64,000 bases of DNA from Streptomyces sp. NBC_01571. GTDB taxonomy: Bacteria > Actinomycetota > Actinomycetes > Streptomycetales > Streptomycetaceae. Within the stretch, counting starts at the first letter, position 1; every line of letters begins with the position of its first letter. Below the pieces are notes generated by a model, which was given only the letters and a program-made list of their open reading frames with translations, had not been told where the DNA came from and ran no database searches. The position numbers and the translations under genes are program-made. Location: assembly GCF_026339875.1 (NCBI RefSeq), contig NZ_JAPEPZ010000001.1, positions 8,432,001 through 8,496,000 of the forward strand, written 5' to 3'. This document shows, piece by piece, positions 8,681 to 16,616 of the stretch.

Positions 8681-9245
8681 CCTCACCCGTACCCAGCGCA
8701 CCCTGCACGCCCAGACTCCGCATCGGATGGCACGGCTGCACCAACTCGGCCTCGCCGACCGTCCCGACGAAGAGTTCGACCGCTTCACCACGGCCCTGGC
8801 CCGTGATTCAGGGGTGCCCGGGGCACTGGCGATGGCCAACGCGATTTCGGACCGCCAGTTCTTCACCGGCATGCACCTGCCCTCAGGAGACGAACTCGGC
8901 TCCGCAGCCGAGGCCGAGGCCCTGGCCGCCGCCGTGGGACGGGTCATGCCGCTGGAACACGGCTACTGCCCCGAGACCCTGGACCGGACGAAGGCACTGA
9001 TCCTTCCCGACGTGTGCATGAAGCCCGACTTCGCGGGCAACGAGGTCGTGGACCTGGTCGGTATCCGCACGTACATGGGCATCCGGCTGATGGACAAGGA
9101 GATGGGCATCGCCCTCATGACGATCTGCGTGGTCGGCCGTGACATCCGCCCAATGGAAGACGGCCGGCGGATGCTCGACTACATGAAGGAGCGAGGGGCG
9201 CAGGGCCAGTACCTCCTCGACCGGCGCATCGACGCATTGTCGTAG
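8673..9245 (+). CDS. GAF-domain protein at the end of the conservon
   Basis: This 190-residue protein is composed mostly of one GAF-type sensory domain, with a helical lead-in (residues 1-60) and a core ending in DKEMGIALMTICVVGRDI. It overlaps cvnD by 8 bases and is thus the fifth gene of the operon. Some conservons carry such an extra member, others a cytochrome P450. It may bind a small ligand or modulate the GTPase. The ligand is not predictable from sequence. Confidence 0.8.
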   Translation: MSDLTRTQRTLHAQTPHRMARLHQLGLADRPDEEFDRFTTALARDSGVPGALAMANAISDRQFFTGMHLPSGDELGSAAEAEALAAAVGRVMPLEHGYCPETLDRTKALILPDVCMKPDFAGNEVVDLVGIRTYMGIRLMDKEMGIALMTICVVGRDIRPMEDGRRMLDYMKERGAQGQYLLDRRIDALS

Positions 9246-9246
9246 T

Positions 9247-10446
9247 TCACGCGGAGACCATCGACGGCGCGGGGGCAGCAAACCGCTGGGACCACTGCGC
9301 TCCCGCCGTCGCACCCCGGGCCAGCCGGGCCAGCCGTAACCGCTGTACGTCAGACGTCCCGGCCGGCGCGAAGATCGGCTGGGCATCCCGGAAGAACCTC
9401 TCCAGCGGCCGGTCGGTGAACACCCCGCACGCGGCATGCACTTCCATGGCCAACCGGGCCGACTTCACGCCGAGTTCGTAGTTCATCAGCTTCGCCGTCA
9501 TCAGCGCGCCGTCGCAGGCCAGGCCACGGTCCTGCATGCTGGCCGCGGCATAGGCGAGAGTCCCGGCTGTCTCCAGATTGGCGACCATCTGGCCCAGCCG
9601 CTGCTCCACGGTGCTCAGTCGGCTCAGCGGCCTGCCGTAGCGTTCCGTCTCGTCGGCGAACCGCAGCGTCTCATCCAGGGTTGCCCGGTGCACCCCGAGG
9701 GAGACCGCGGCCAGATTGGCCCGCCCGTACAGGACGCTGGAGGAGTCGGCCGCGTCTTCGCCTTCGCCCACCATCCCCAGCAGGTTCTCCTCCGGCACCC
9801 ACACGTCCTCCATGACCACCGTGCCGAAGGAGAACCCGTTCAGCCCCATGGCCGACACCTGCGGGCGTACGGAGACGCCGTCGCGCTCGTTCTCCACCAG
9901 GAATGCCGACAGGTCGCCTCGCCCCGGCCCGGTTCGTACGACCACGCAGTGCAGGTCGGCGACATGGCTGTTGCCCACGTGTGCCTTTTCCACGTTCAGG
10001 AGCCAGCCGCCCCGCCCGCGGCGGGCCTGCCCCTGCGTTCCCGCTATGTGACTGCCCGAGACCCGTTCGGTCACCGCGATCGTGGGAAGGCACTCTCCCC
10101 GGCAGATAGGTGGGAGCCAGCGGGCCTTCTGTTCTGTACTGCCGTAGTTGATGATCATGGCGACCGGGATCAGAGATGCCTGGACCGCGGCCCCCATCGC
10201 CCCGCAAGCGCGGGCGAGTTCCTCGATGATGATCGTCTTCGCGAGATGGCCCGCGCCCATCCCTCCGAAGGACGGGTCGACGGTGACACCGATCCATCCT
10301 CGCCGGGCAGCCTCCCGGATCAGCTCGTCATCGACGCTTCGGGTCTGCTCCCACAAAGGTATTCGAGGCAGCACTTCTGCCCCAGCGAACGCACGGACCT
10401 GAGCCCGTAGCTCATCGTGGCGCTCCGTGGTGACGCAACCGAACAC
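9247..10446 (-). CDS. acyl-CoA dehydrogenase family protein
   Basis: This FAD enzyme of the acyl-CoA dehydrogenase fold oxidises an acyl thioester at C2-C3. The start is taken as the GTG at 10446 because GAGGGAGG lies just upstream on the minus strand; this gives 399 residues, the usual size. The first family signature appears as AVTERVSGSHIA, where the usual Asp is His. The second region reads HAACGVFTDRPLERFFRDAQ. It is convergent with the conservon, with one base between stops, and transcribed alone. Substrate range is unknown; the His for Asp change hints at a secondary-metabolism type. Confidence 0.88.
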   Translation of the reverse strand: MFGCVTTERHDELRAQVRAFAGAEVLPRIPLWEQTRSVDDELIREAARRGWIGVTVDPSFGGMGAGHLAKTIIIEELARACGAMGAAVQASLIPVAMIINYGSTEQKARWLPPICRGECLPTIAVTERVSGSHIAGTQGQARRGRGGWLLNVEKAHVGNSHVADLHCVVVRTGPGRGDLSAFLVENERDGVSVRPQVSAMGLNGFSFGTVVMEDVWVPEENLLGMVGEGEDAADSSSVLYGRANLAAVSLGVHRATLDETLRFADETERYGRPLSRLSTVEQRLGQMVANLETAGTLAYAAASMQDRGLACDGALMTAKLMNYELGVKSARLAMEVHAACGVFTDRPLERFFRDAQPIFAPAGTSDVQRLRLARLARGATAGAQWSQRFAAPAPSMVSA

Positions 10447-11084
10447 CAACGCCCTCCCTCGACAGGCCCCGCCGCCGCAGCCCGCACGTACAACGGCGTA
10501 CGCCGGCCACGGCCCAACCGGGCCGACCACCTTTCCCAGAACGCCCTCCGGCCTGGCGGACCAGTCCGGAGGACACGGATCACGCCGCCCATCAGGGTCC
10601 CGAGGGTGATGCCGCGCCTCCACCGTGACGATTTATCGCCTTCGTCGCACCACCACCGTTGAATCGTTCAAGCATCGTTTCTCCCAGCCAGCCGATCCCA
10701 CCGCGCCAACACCGAGGTGGAAAGTGGTGGTTCGCCCGGACCTTCTTGACCAGTGCGCCGCTCCAACGACTGCCGAACGACCCCACTGCCGCGTAGCAGC
10801 GATCAGGACCTTCGGCCAGAGTTGTACCGCCCCGGGCAGCCGTTCCGGCGCACCGGCTTTCGGTCCACGCTCGGCTCCGAGTTGCCCTGGGGCACACGGG
10901 GAGGTCCCCCTCCCCGTCGCGCCGATGGGGCGGGTGCGGGCCGTGCGGCGTTCTCGGAATGCCGCTGTGAGCCTTGTCCTTGCCGTCGGCGCCGCGCACG
11001 GCTCGGTTCGCGGTAGCCGCTCCTCCGGCCTCGGCTCGGCGAAACGCAACGCTCGCTCAAAGGCCCGCTCTCTTAGGGAAGGTC
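10447..11084. other. 638-bp spacer with an inverted repeat
   Basis: No gene can be supported here. It contains the upstream region of the acyl-CoA dehydrogenase (read leftward). A perfect dyad, TTGAA-TCG-TTCAA at 10659-10671, sits about 210 bases before that start. The rest is GC-rich without clear structure. Confidence 0.4.
10659..10671. promoter_or_regulatory. possible operator, TTGAA-N3-TTCAA dyad
   Basis: A 13-bp perfect inverted repeat lies in the non-coding spacer upstream of the minus-strand acyl-CoA dehydrogenase. It has the size of a TetR- or MarR-type half-site pair. No regulator is encoded beside it. Confidence 0.3.
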
Positions 11085-11192
11085 ATGTCGACTGCTCGGC
11101 ACATCAGGATTGTCAGCTGCAACTTTGAGCTCAACGGCAACGGCGACTACGAGGCGTGGCTGGCTATGCAGCAGCGGCTGGCCGGGCTGTGA
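11085..11192 (+). pseudogene. 5' remnant of an endonuclease/exonuclease/phosphatase-family gene
   Basis: A 35-codon frame has ATG preceded by AGGGAAGG. Its product begins HIRIVSCNFELNGNGD, the first strand and Asn motif of the EEP fold (compare LCVASWNKEHNARGD in the complete protein at 13816). It stops after 35 residues, so it can only be a truncated relic or a short coupled peptide. A GTG overlapping its stop (11189) opens a further 20-codon frame ending at 11251, with no recognised product. The remaining EEP motifs are absent downstream. Confidence 0.45.
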
Positions 11193-11385
11193 CGTACGAC
11201 CTCGACACGGTCATCGACCTCTACCGTGCCCGGTTCGCTCTTACCACCTGATCCCTCACCCCGCCGGAGCCATCCGGCGCCGAGACCGTCAGTTCCGTCC
11301 GTGCCCCCCGTCGCGGGCGGAACTGGCCTCCCCCTTCGCCACATGTGTCGACCGACCGCACCGAGAGCGCCCGACAGCGAAACTC

Positions 11386-12366
11386 ATGTCCCTAGCCTGC
11401 GAACACCTCAACGACCTGCCTGCCGATCCGGTCCCTGCCGCGACCGCAGCGCCGCCTTTCGGTGCGCCGATTCTCCTGGAAGTCGCGCCGATCCCACCGG
11501 AGTTGGCCGCCTGGGCTGGCAATCACGTAGGGCGCCACCAGGCATGGGCACTGCCCAACGACGTTTCCGGTGCCCGCTGTTGGCGGATGTCCTCGCCGGA
11601 AGGGATCATCGAGCTGCGGATTCCGCGGACTCATGGTGATCTCCAGCGCGAGGTGACTGCACACCGGCACGCCATCAGCCGGCTGGATGCCGGACTTGCG
11701 CCACGCATGGTCGGGTTCGACCCCAGACTGCGGGCGCTGCTGACGCGTGAGCCACGCGGCGAACGCGTGAACGACACTCCGGACAGGGGGCTTCACTTGA
11801 GGGAATCCGTCCACGAGCAGGCCGGGCAATTGCTGCGCAGACTGCACGAGAGCACGCTCGGGGCTGGCGACCGGCAGACTCAGGCCGCCGCGAACACCCT
11901 GCGGTACGTCGACCACCTCGACCGTGTGCTGGAACGGATCGATTCCCCGGTGCTGGCCGGACATCGTGTGCTCATCCGGGGCCGTCTGGCCGTCCTGCGG
12001 GAGGCGCTGCCGCAGCTGCCGCCTGCCTTCTGCCACGGGTCGTTCGGATCCGGGGCCTGGCGGTGGCAGCGTCCCACACGGTCCGTGGCTCTAACCGGGT
12101 TCGCCCGCGCACAACTGCTGGCTACGGTGGTCGATTTCGCCCGGCCGTCGCTGCTATGGACCGATCGGCCCGGTCTGCAGGACGCCTTCACTGGAGGGTA
12201 CGGCCGACCCCTGGGTGAACTGGAGCGACGCTGGCTTGGCGACTTCGCCCTCCTGGCCGCTCTTGAGGACCTGTGGCATGCGATTCGCCTGGGCGACGCT
12301 GAAGCGCGCCTGCACCTCGCCGATGCGGTGTGTGCGGCCGTGGACCGGCTGCCCGGTCAGCCGTAG
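11386..12366 (+). CDS. phosphotransferase-like protein with degenerate catalytic motifs
   Basis: This is an aminoglycoside/choline-kinase-like fold protein of 326 residues. The C-terminal half aligns in layout with the intact homologue at 15265. Here the Brenner motif HGDxxxxN reads HGSFGSGAW, losing the catalytic Asp and the Asn. The metal-binding Asp region reads ALTGFARA where the intact protein has AVDLERA. It is therefore probably not an active kinase, and may be a pseudo-enzyme or decaying copy. The ATG at 11386 is chosen because upstream sequence in the same frame is proline/arginine-rich and unlike protein. There is no strong ribosome site. Confidence 0.7.
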   Translation: MSLACEHLNDLPADPVPAATAAPPFGAPILLEVAPIPPELAAWAGNHVGRHQAWALPNDVSGARCWRMSSPEGIIELRIPRTHGDLQREVTAHRHAISRLDAGLAPRMVGFDPRLRALLTREPRGERVNDTPDRGLHLRESVHEQAGQLLRRLHESTLGAGDRQTQAAANTLRYVDHLDRVLERIDSPVLAGHRVLIRGRLAVLREALPQLPPAFCHGSFGSGAWRWQRPTRSVALTGFARAQLLATVVDFARPSLLWTDRPGLQDAFTGGYGRPLGELERRWLGDFALLAALEDLWHAIRLGDAEARLHLADAVCAAVDRLPGQP

Positions 12367-12417
12367 CCCTCGTCTGTGTCCTTCACTCGAACATCGTCCG
12401 TTTCAGAGGAAGCGTTG

Positions 12418-13649
12418 TTGACTATGCCTGGCCCCCCTCTGTGGCCTCACCAGCAAGAGGCCGTTGACGCCTTGGTCATGGCGTGCGGCGACGCCGAACG
12501 TGCCACCGCCGTCATGGCGTGCGGCACCGGGAAGACACGAACCGCGGCGGCCACGGTCGCCGCTCTGGCCGAACGGTCAGCGGTCAACCGCATCCTGATC
12601 GTCGTGCCCTTCCTGGAACTGATCACGCAGACGCTCCGGGAATGGCGGGACGTCCTCGGTCACACCGGACTGGGCCGGGTGGTCGCGGTGTGCTCCGACA
12701 AGGACGTCCTGCGTGATCATCAACCGGAACTGCACGCGCAGCACGCTGCCGTGACGACCAGCGCCCAAGAGCTCGCCCGCCTGACCGCCGGGCCGGGCCG
12801 CGTCACGGTCGCGGCCACCTACGCCAGTCTGCCGGTGATCGCCTTAGCCCATGATGCGCACGGCGTGCCCATGTGGGACCTGATCATCGCTGACGAGGCT
12901 CACCGCAGTGCAGGCCGGGCGGACAAGGCATCCGGCATGATCCACAGCAACGTCTTCATCCCCGCCTCGCGCCGGCTGTACCTGACGGCCACCCCGAAGA
13001 TCATCACCGGGGCGAGATCGGCTTCCCCTGGGACGGTGCACAGGACCGGTGGATGCGCCGCTACAGCGAACTGAAAACGGTCCACGACCGCCGCGGGAGC
13101 CTGCTGCGCCTTCCGGCGGGCGATCCGGAGGCCGTGTGGCTGGAGAACCAGCGCGTCGCTCACCGCGGCGGGCGGCTCGCACCGTGGCAGATCAGGCTGA
13201 TGAAGGCGGTCGGTATCGACTTCACCGACCGACGAGACGCCGCCTGGCGCAACACCTACGACACGCTCAAGACCTTTCACGCCGAACACGGTCATTGGGC
13301 TGTCCCCGATGACCTCACCACCGTCGACGGCGTCAAGGTCGCCTCGTGGCTGAGGAGCCAGCGCAGCACCAGGCGCAAAGGCTCCCTGTCCTCCGAGCAC
13401 GAGAAGCTGCTCGACGACATTGGCTTCCCCTGGGACCCCGCCCAGGAACGCTGGGACACCCGCTGCGCCGAACTGGCACGGTTCCGCACCGCCCATGGTC
13501 ACCTCAACGTGCGTGGCCCCGGTGAGCTGTACGCCTGGCTCTACCAGCAGCGCAAGAAATTCCGGCAGGGGAAACTCCCACCCGCTGCGCAGCAGCGGCT
13601 GGCACGAATCGACCCCCACTGGCACGACGCCGAGCACCACCGTGAGTGA
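12418..13649 (+). pseudogene. DEAD/DEAH helicase with helicase-associated domains, internally deleted
   Basis: The first part (12418-about 13010) encodes a motor domain 1: WPHQQEAVDAL, Walker A ACGTGKTRT, DEAH box IIADEAH and motif III TATPK. At about 13010 the frame turns to unrelated residues and stops at 13074. From about 13011 another frame carries helicase-associated repeats, each with Trp-rich ends such as IGFPWD...RW, and stops at 13649. The whole second motor domain that should lie between is missing. The start is probably TTG at 12418, with AGAGGAAG upstream. A deletion fused TPKIIT to a repeat out of frame. The product cannot be a working helicase. Confidence 0.75.
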
Positions 13650-13815
13650 TCCGCCAGCAGATCGCCGGGAGCGACGGCGGCGCCTCCTGGCCCACCGTGC
13701 CGTCCCCCGCCGCCGGCCATCAGCACTCCGGCGCGGCGAGCCCGCTGGATGAGTCACCCACCGCCCCGACCATGCTGCACCGATAGCCGTCCCGGACCAG
13801 CACGAAGGAGCTCTC

Positions 13816-14703
13816 TTGACAATCAACAGCGACACTCTGTGCGTGGCGTCCTGGAACAAGGAGCACAACGCCCGCGGCGACGGCGGCCTGTCGAACCGCA
13901 TCCTGGCCGCATACAAACCGCACATCGTGTTCCGACAGGAGCTGACCGGCGCCTGGGAGCATGGCAAGCGCGACCTCTTCGCGGAGGCGGAGGCGCTCGG
14001 CGGGCTGTTCCCCTTCATGGCCGAGCCGAGCGAGGGCCGCAGCCGCAATCCGACCGGGGTGATGGTCGATCCCCGCCTCTTCCAAATAGAAGCCCACACC
14101 GATCACGACCTTCCATGGAAACGGATCTGCCATGTGCGGGTCCGCGTGCGGGGCTGCCCCAAGCCGATCGAGCTGGCATCGGGCCATCTGTGCCACTTCG
14201 ATCCCTCCCTGCGTGCCACGGAGGCCCGCAGACTCACCACACTCGCCGACCACGGCCGCACCGCCCTGATCGGCATGGACGCCAACAGCTACCCCCACCG
14301 CACGGCGGACGAGACCACCGAACTCCTCGACTGGGCCCAGGTCGAAGACCCCGTTCACTTCCAGCACCGCACCATCGAGCGGGACGGCAAACGAGTCTCC
14401 GACACCCAGCCGAGCGAGATCCTCACCGGCGGCCCCAAAGCGGTCTTCACCGACTTCGCCCACCACGCGGGCACCGTCCTGCAGCAGAAGGACGCCCTGG
14501 CCGCCACCGCCAGCCTGCGGCGCACGGACCAAGGCCCCCCGCAACGCATCGACTGGCTCCTCGGTACTCCCGACTGGAATCGAGCGCTCCTGCGCGTCGA
14601 GGTCATTACCTCCAAAGACGTACGTCGGGTGACCGACCATGGTCTCGTCATCGCCTACTTCAGCCTCCCCGCGGTGGAGCAGATGCTGAGCACCGCCGCA
14701 TGA
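13816..14703 (+). CDS. endonuclease/exonuclease/phosphatase family protein
   Basis: This 295-residue protein has the EEP (DNase I-like) fold that hydrolyses phosphodiesters or phosphomonoesters with a metal ion. Motifs in order are ASWNKEHN near the N-terminus, RQE with the metal-binding Glu (residues 37-39), GMDANSY carrying the Asp-x-Asn pair, DWLL, and VTDHGLV with the catalytic His. All key residues are present. The start is TTG with AAGGAG upstream. No signal peptide is seen, so it acts inside the cell. The substrate may be nucleic acid or a small nucleotide. A truncated relative lies at 11085. Confidence 0.82.
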   Translation: MTINSDTLCVASWNKEHNARGDGGLSNRILAAYKPHIVFRQELTGAWEHGKRDLFAEAEALGGLFPFMAEPSEGRSRNPTGVMVDPRLFQIEAHTDHDLPWKRICHVRVRVRGCPKPIELASGHLCHFDPSLRATEARRLTTLADHGRTALIGMDANSYPHRTADETTELLDWAQVEDPVHFQHRTIERDGKRVSDTQPSEILTGGPKAVFTDFAHHAGTVLQQKDALAATASLRRTDQGPPQRIDWLLGTPDWNRALLRVEVITSKDVRRVTDHGLVIAYFSLPAVEQMLSTAA

Positions 14704-15118
14704 CGGGGACGAGGCACGGCGAAGAGGTTCGGCAACACCGCACGCTCTGGTCACGGGCGCCCGTACCGCCGCCTTTTACACAAACCGCGCTCCCCGCCGA
14801 CGCCGCCGGAGTCCGACGTCGCGCCTCGCGTCTCGTGGGCCACGGGGGCATCGGTTCGCGGCGATTCGGCCACGGCCGACGTCCCGCCAGTCCCGCAACG
14901 CCGGGGTGTGCGACCTACGTGCCCGCAATTTGCACGGCACGGACGCGACTCAAACACGCGTGTTCGAAAGCGGTGGCCCGCTCGTTGTCCCGGTCATCAT
15001 CAGTCATCCCCAATCCGGCCTGCGGGCCGCGCTGTTGGTGATGCGTGCTGGTAACCGCGGTCCGCGCCGACCACCGGCACGCTCTCGCTCTCTCGTCCGG
15101 TCGACCTCAGGAGACTCC
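14704..15118. other. 415-bp spacer, no gene seen
   Basis: No coding pattern, hairpin or repeat worth naming was found. It presumably holds the promoter for the peptide-phosphotransferase-NUDIX-ABC unit that follows. Confidence 0.4.
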
Positions 15119-15268
15119 ATGAACCCCACCCTCGTCACCGCCCATCCTTTCCCTGGACAGCCCGGGGCCGTCCGGGCGACTGCTGCTCGATCCCTGGTGA
15201 CGATGTGCGACAGCGCTTCGGCCGGCATCGCGGATACATCACGCCCGGAACCGAGGTGGGGGGCATGA
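15119..15268 (+). CDS. 49-aa peptide coupled to the phosphotransferase gene
   Basis: The ATG has CAGGAG seven bases upstream, and the stop TGA overlaps the ATG of the next gene (ATGA at 15265-15268). This arrangement supports real translation. The product has no membrane helix. Its second half is richer in Ser, Thr, Asp and has one Cys: it starts MNPTLVTAHPFPG and ends SRPEPRWGA. I recognise no family. It may be a leader peptide controlling the downstream genes, or a small precursor modified and exported by them. Confidence 0.5.
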   Translation: MNPTLVTAHPFPGQPGAVRATAARSLVTMCDSASAGIADTSRPEPRWGA

Positions 15269-16155
15269 GCGTCACCACTCCGATTCCACCCCCGCTGCGG
15301 GAATGGGCCCAGGCCATCGTCGGCCCCGTGTCCGAACGCAACGTCTCCCACAACCGCCCCAACTCCCTTGTTTGGGAACTGACTTACGACACCGGTCGGG
15401 CCTTCGCGAAGCTGTCCCCGAACCCGATGTCCTTCGCACGGGAGACCCGCGCCCTGCGCGAAGTGGCACCCGGTCTGGAACCGGGCACCGTCCCCTGGCT
15501 CAGGGGAGCCGACGCACACCAGCAGGCGCTCCTCCTCTCACTCGTCCCCGGCCGCCCGGTGAAGTCGCTCTCACTCGCCCCCGGCGGCGAGCGCGCACTG
15601 CACCGCCACGCCGGGAGTTGGCTGCGGCGCTTCCACCGCGGCCCGAGCGATCTGTCGGTCCAGGACCGCAAGGACGCCGCCGCGGAGATCGCCCGGGCCG
15701 CCGCCAGCGCCGACAAGCACCTGGAACGGGCCGGGGATCTGATCAGCGCCACCGAACGGCGGACCGTTCGGTGGCATGCCGCCGAACTCGGCCGGATCGG
15801 ACCACTGCCCGCCGCATACATCCACGGCGACTTCCAACCCCGCAACTGGCTGCTGGATGCTGGCCGTGCGGGCAACACGTTCGGGGCCGTGGACCTTGAA
15901 CGCGCCCGCCCGCACGCCGCGGTCGCCGACGTCGTCCTCCTCACCTGCGGCCCCTGGGTCGGACACCTCGACTTGGAGCAGGCGTTCTGGAACGGGTACG
16001 GCCGCGGACTTACCGCCGAGGAGGAACGGGCGCTGCGCTGCCTGTCCGCGCTGGACGCGGCGAGCGCCATCTCCTGGGGCGTACCCAACGGAGATCACGA
16101 GATCGTCGAGCGCGGGCGGGCGACGCTGGCCCGGTTGGAGGTGCTGGCCGCGTGA
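15265..16155 (+). CDS. phosphotransferase (APH/choline kinase family)
   Basis: This 296-residue kinase-fold enzyme transfers phosphate from ATP to a hydroxyl of a small molecule. The Brenner motif is intact as HGDFQPRNW and the metal-binding site reads AVDLERA. The start is taken as the ATG at 15265, which overlaps the stop of the small peptide gene, rather than an earlier in-frame GTG. Its stop overlaps the NUDIX start by GTGA. Tight linkage to a NUDIX hydrolase and an ABC exporter suggests modification and export of one compound, or self-protection against one. The substrate is not predictable. Confidence 0.85.
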   Translation: MSVTTPIPPPLREWAQAIVGPVSERNVSHNRPNSLVWELTYDTGRAFAKLSPNPMSFARETRALREVAPGLEPGTVPWLRGADAHQQALLLSLVPGRPVKSLSLAPGGERALHRHAGSWLRRFHRGPSDLSVQDRKDAAAEIARAAASADKHLERAGDLISATERRTVRWHAAELGRIGPLPAAYIHGDFQPRNWLLDAGRAGNTFGAVDLERARPHAAVADVVLLTCGPWVGHLDLEQAFWNGYGRGLTAEEERALRCLSALDAASAISWGVPNGDHEIVERGRATLARLEVLAA

Positions 16156-16616
16156 GCGATTTGTACATGAGCCCGGTGAACGTCATGGTTCTCCTCGTAC
16201 GCGATGACGGCCGCGTCCTGGCGGTGCAGCACAACGCAACGTCCACGACCTCACCGAATCAAGTCACAGTTGTTGGCGGCAAGTTGGAGGCCGGTGAGTT
16301 CGTGGCCGAGGGCGCTCTGCGTGAACTCGTCGAGGAAACCGGTGTCCGTGTCGCGCCCGAGGACCTGGAGTTCTGCCAGCTGATGCACTACCAGGACTCG
16401 GACGGAGTACGGGTGATCGGGACGGTGTTCACCTCACAACGCTGGCAGGGCGAGGCTCACAACGCCGAGCCCGACAAGCACGACGCGATCTTGTGGATCG
16501 ATCCCGGTAATCCGCCCCCCGACTGCCACCCCTATACCCGGGAGGTCCTGGAGAGTTTCACCGCCGGGCGGCGGTACACCACCCTCACCGTGCCGGCGAG
16601 CGGGGGCGCGTCATGA
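16152..16616 (+). CDS. NUDIX hydrolase
   Basis: This 154-residue protein has a canonical Nudix box near residues 43-65: GKLEAGE then GALRELVEETGV, with every consensus residue present. It belongs to the MutT-like group that removes pyrophosphate from nucleoside diphosphate derivatives. GTG overlaps the phosphotransferase stop, and its own stop overlaps the ABC gene by ATGA, so the three proteins are made together. It is clearly different in sequence from the NUDIX at 1906. Confidence 0.9.
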   Translation: MSDLYMSPVNVMVLLVRDDGRVLAVQHNATSTTSPNQVTVVGGKLEAGEFVAEGALRELVEETGVRVAPEDLEFCQLMHYQDSDGVRVIGTVFTSQRWQGEAHNAEPDKHDAILWIDPGNPPPDCHPYTREVLESFTAGRRYTTLTVPASGGAS

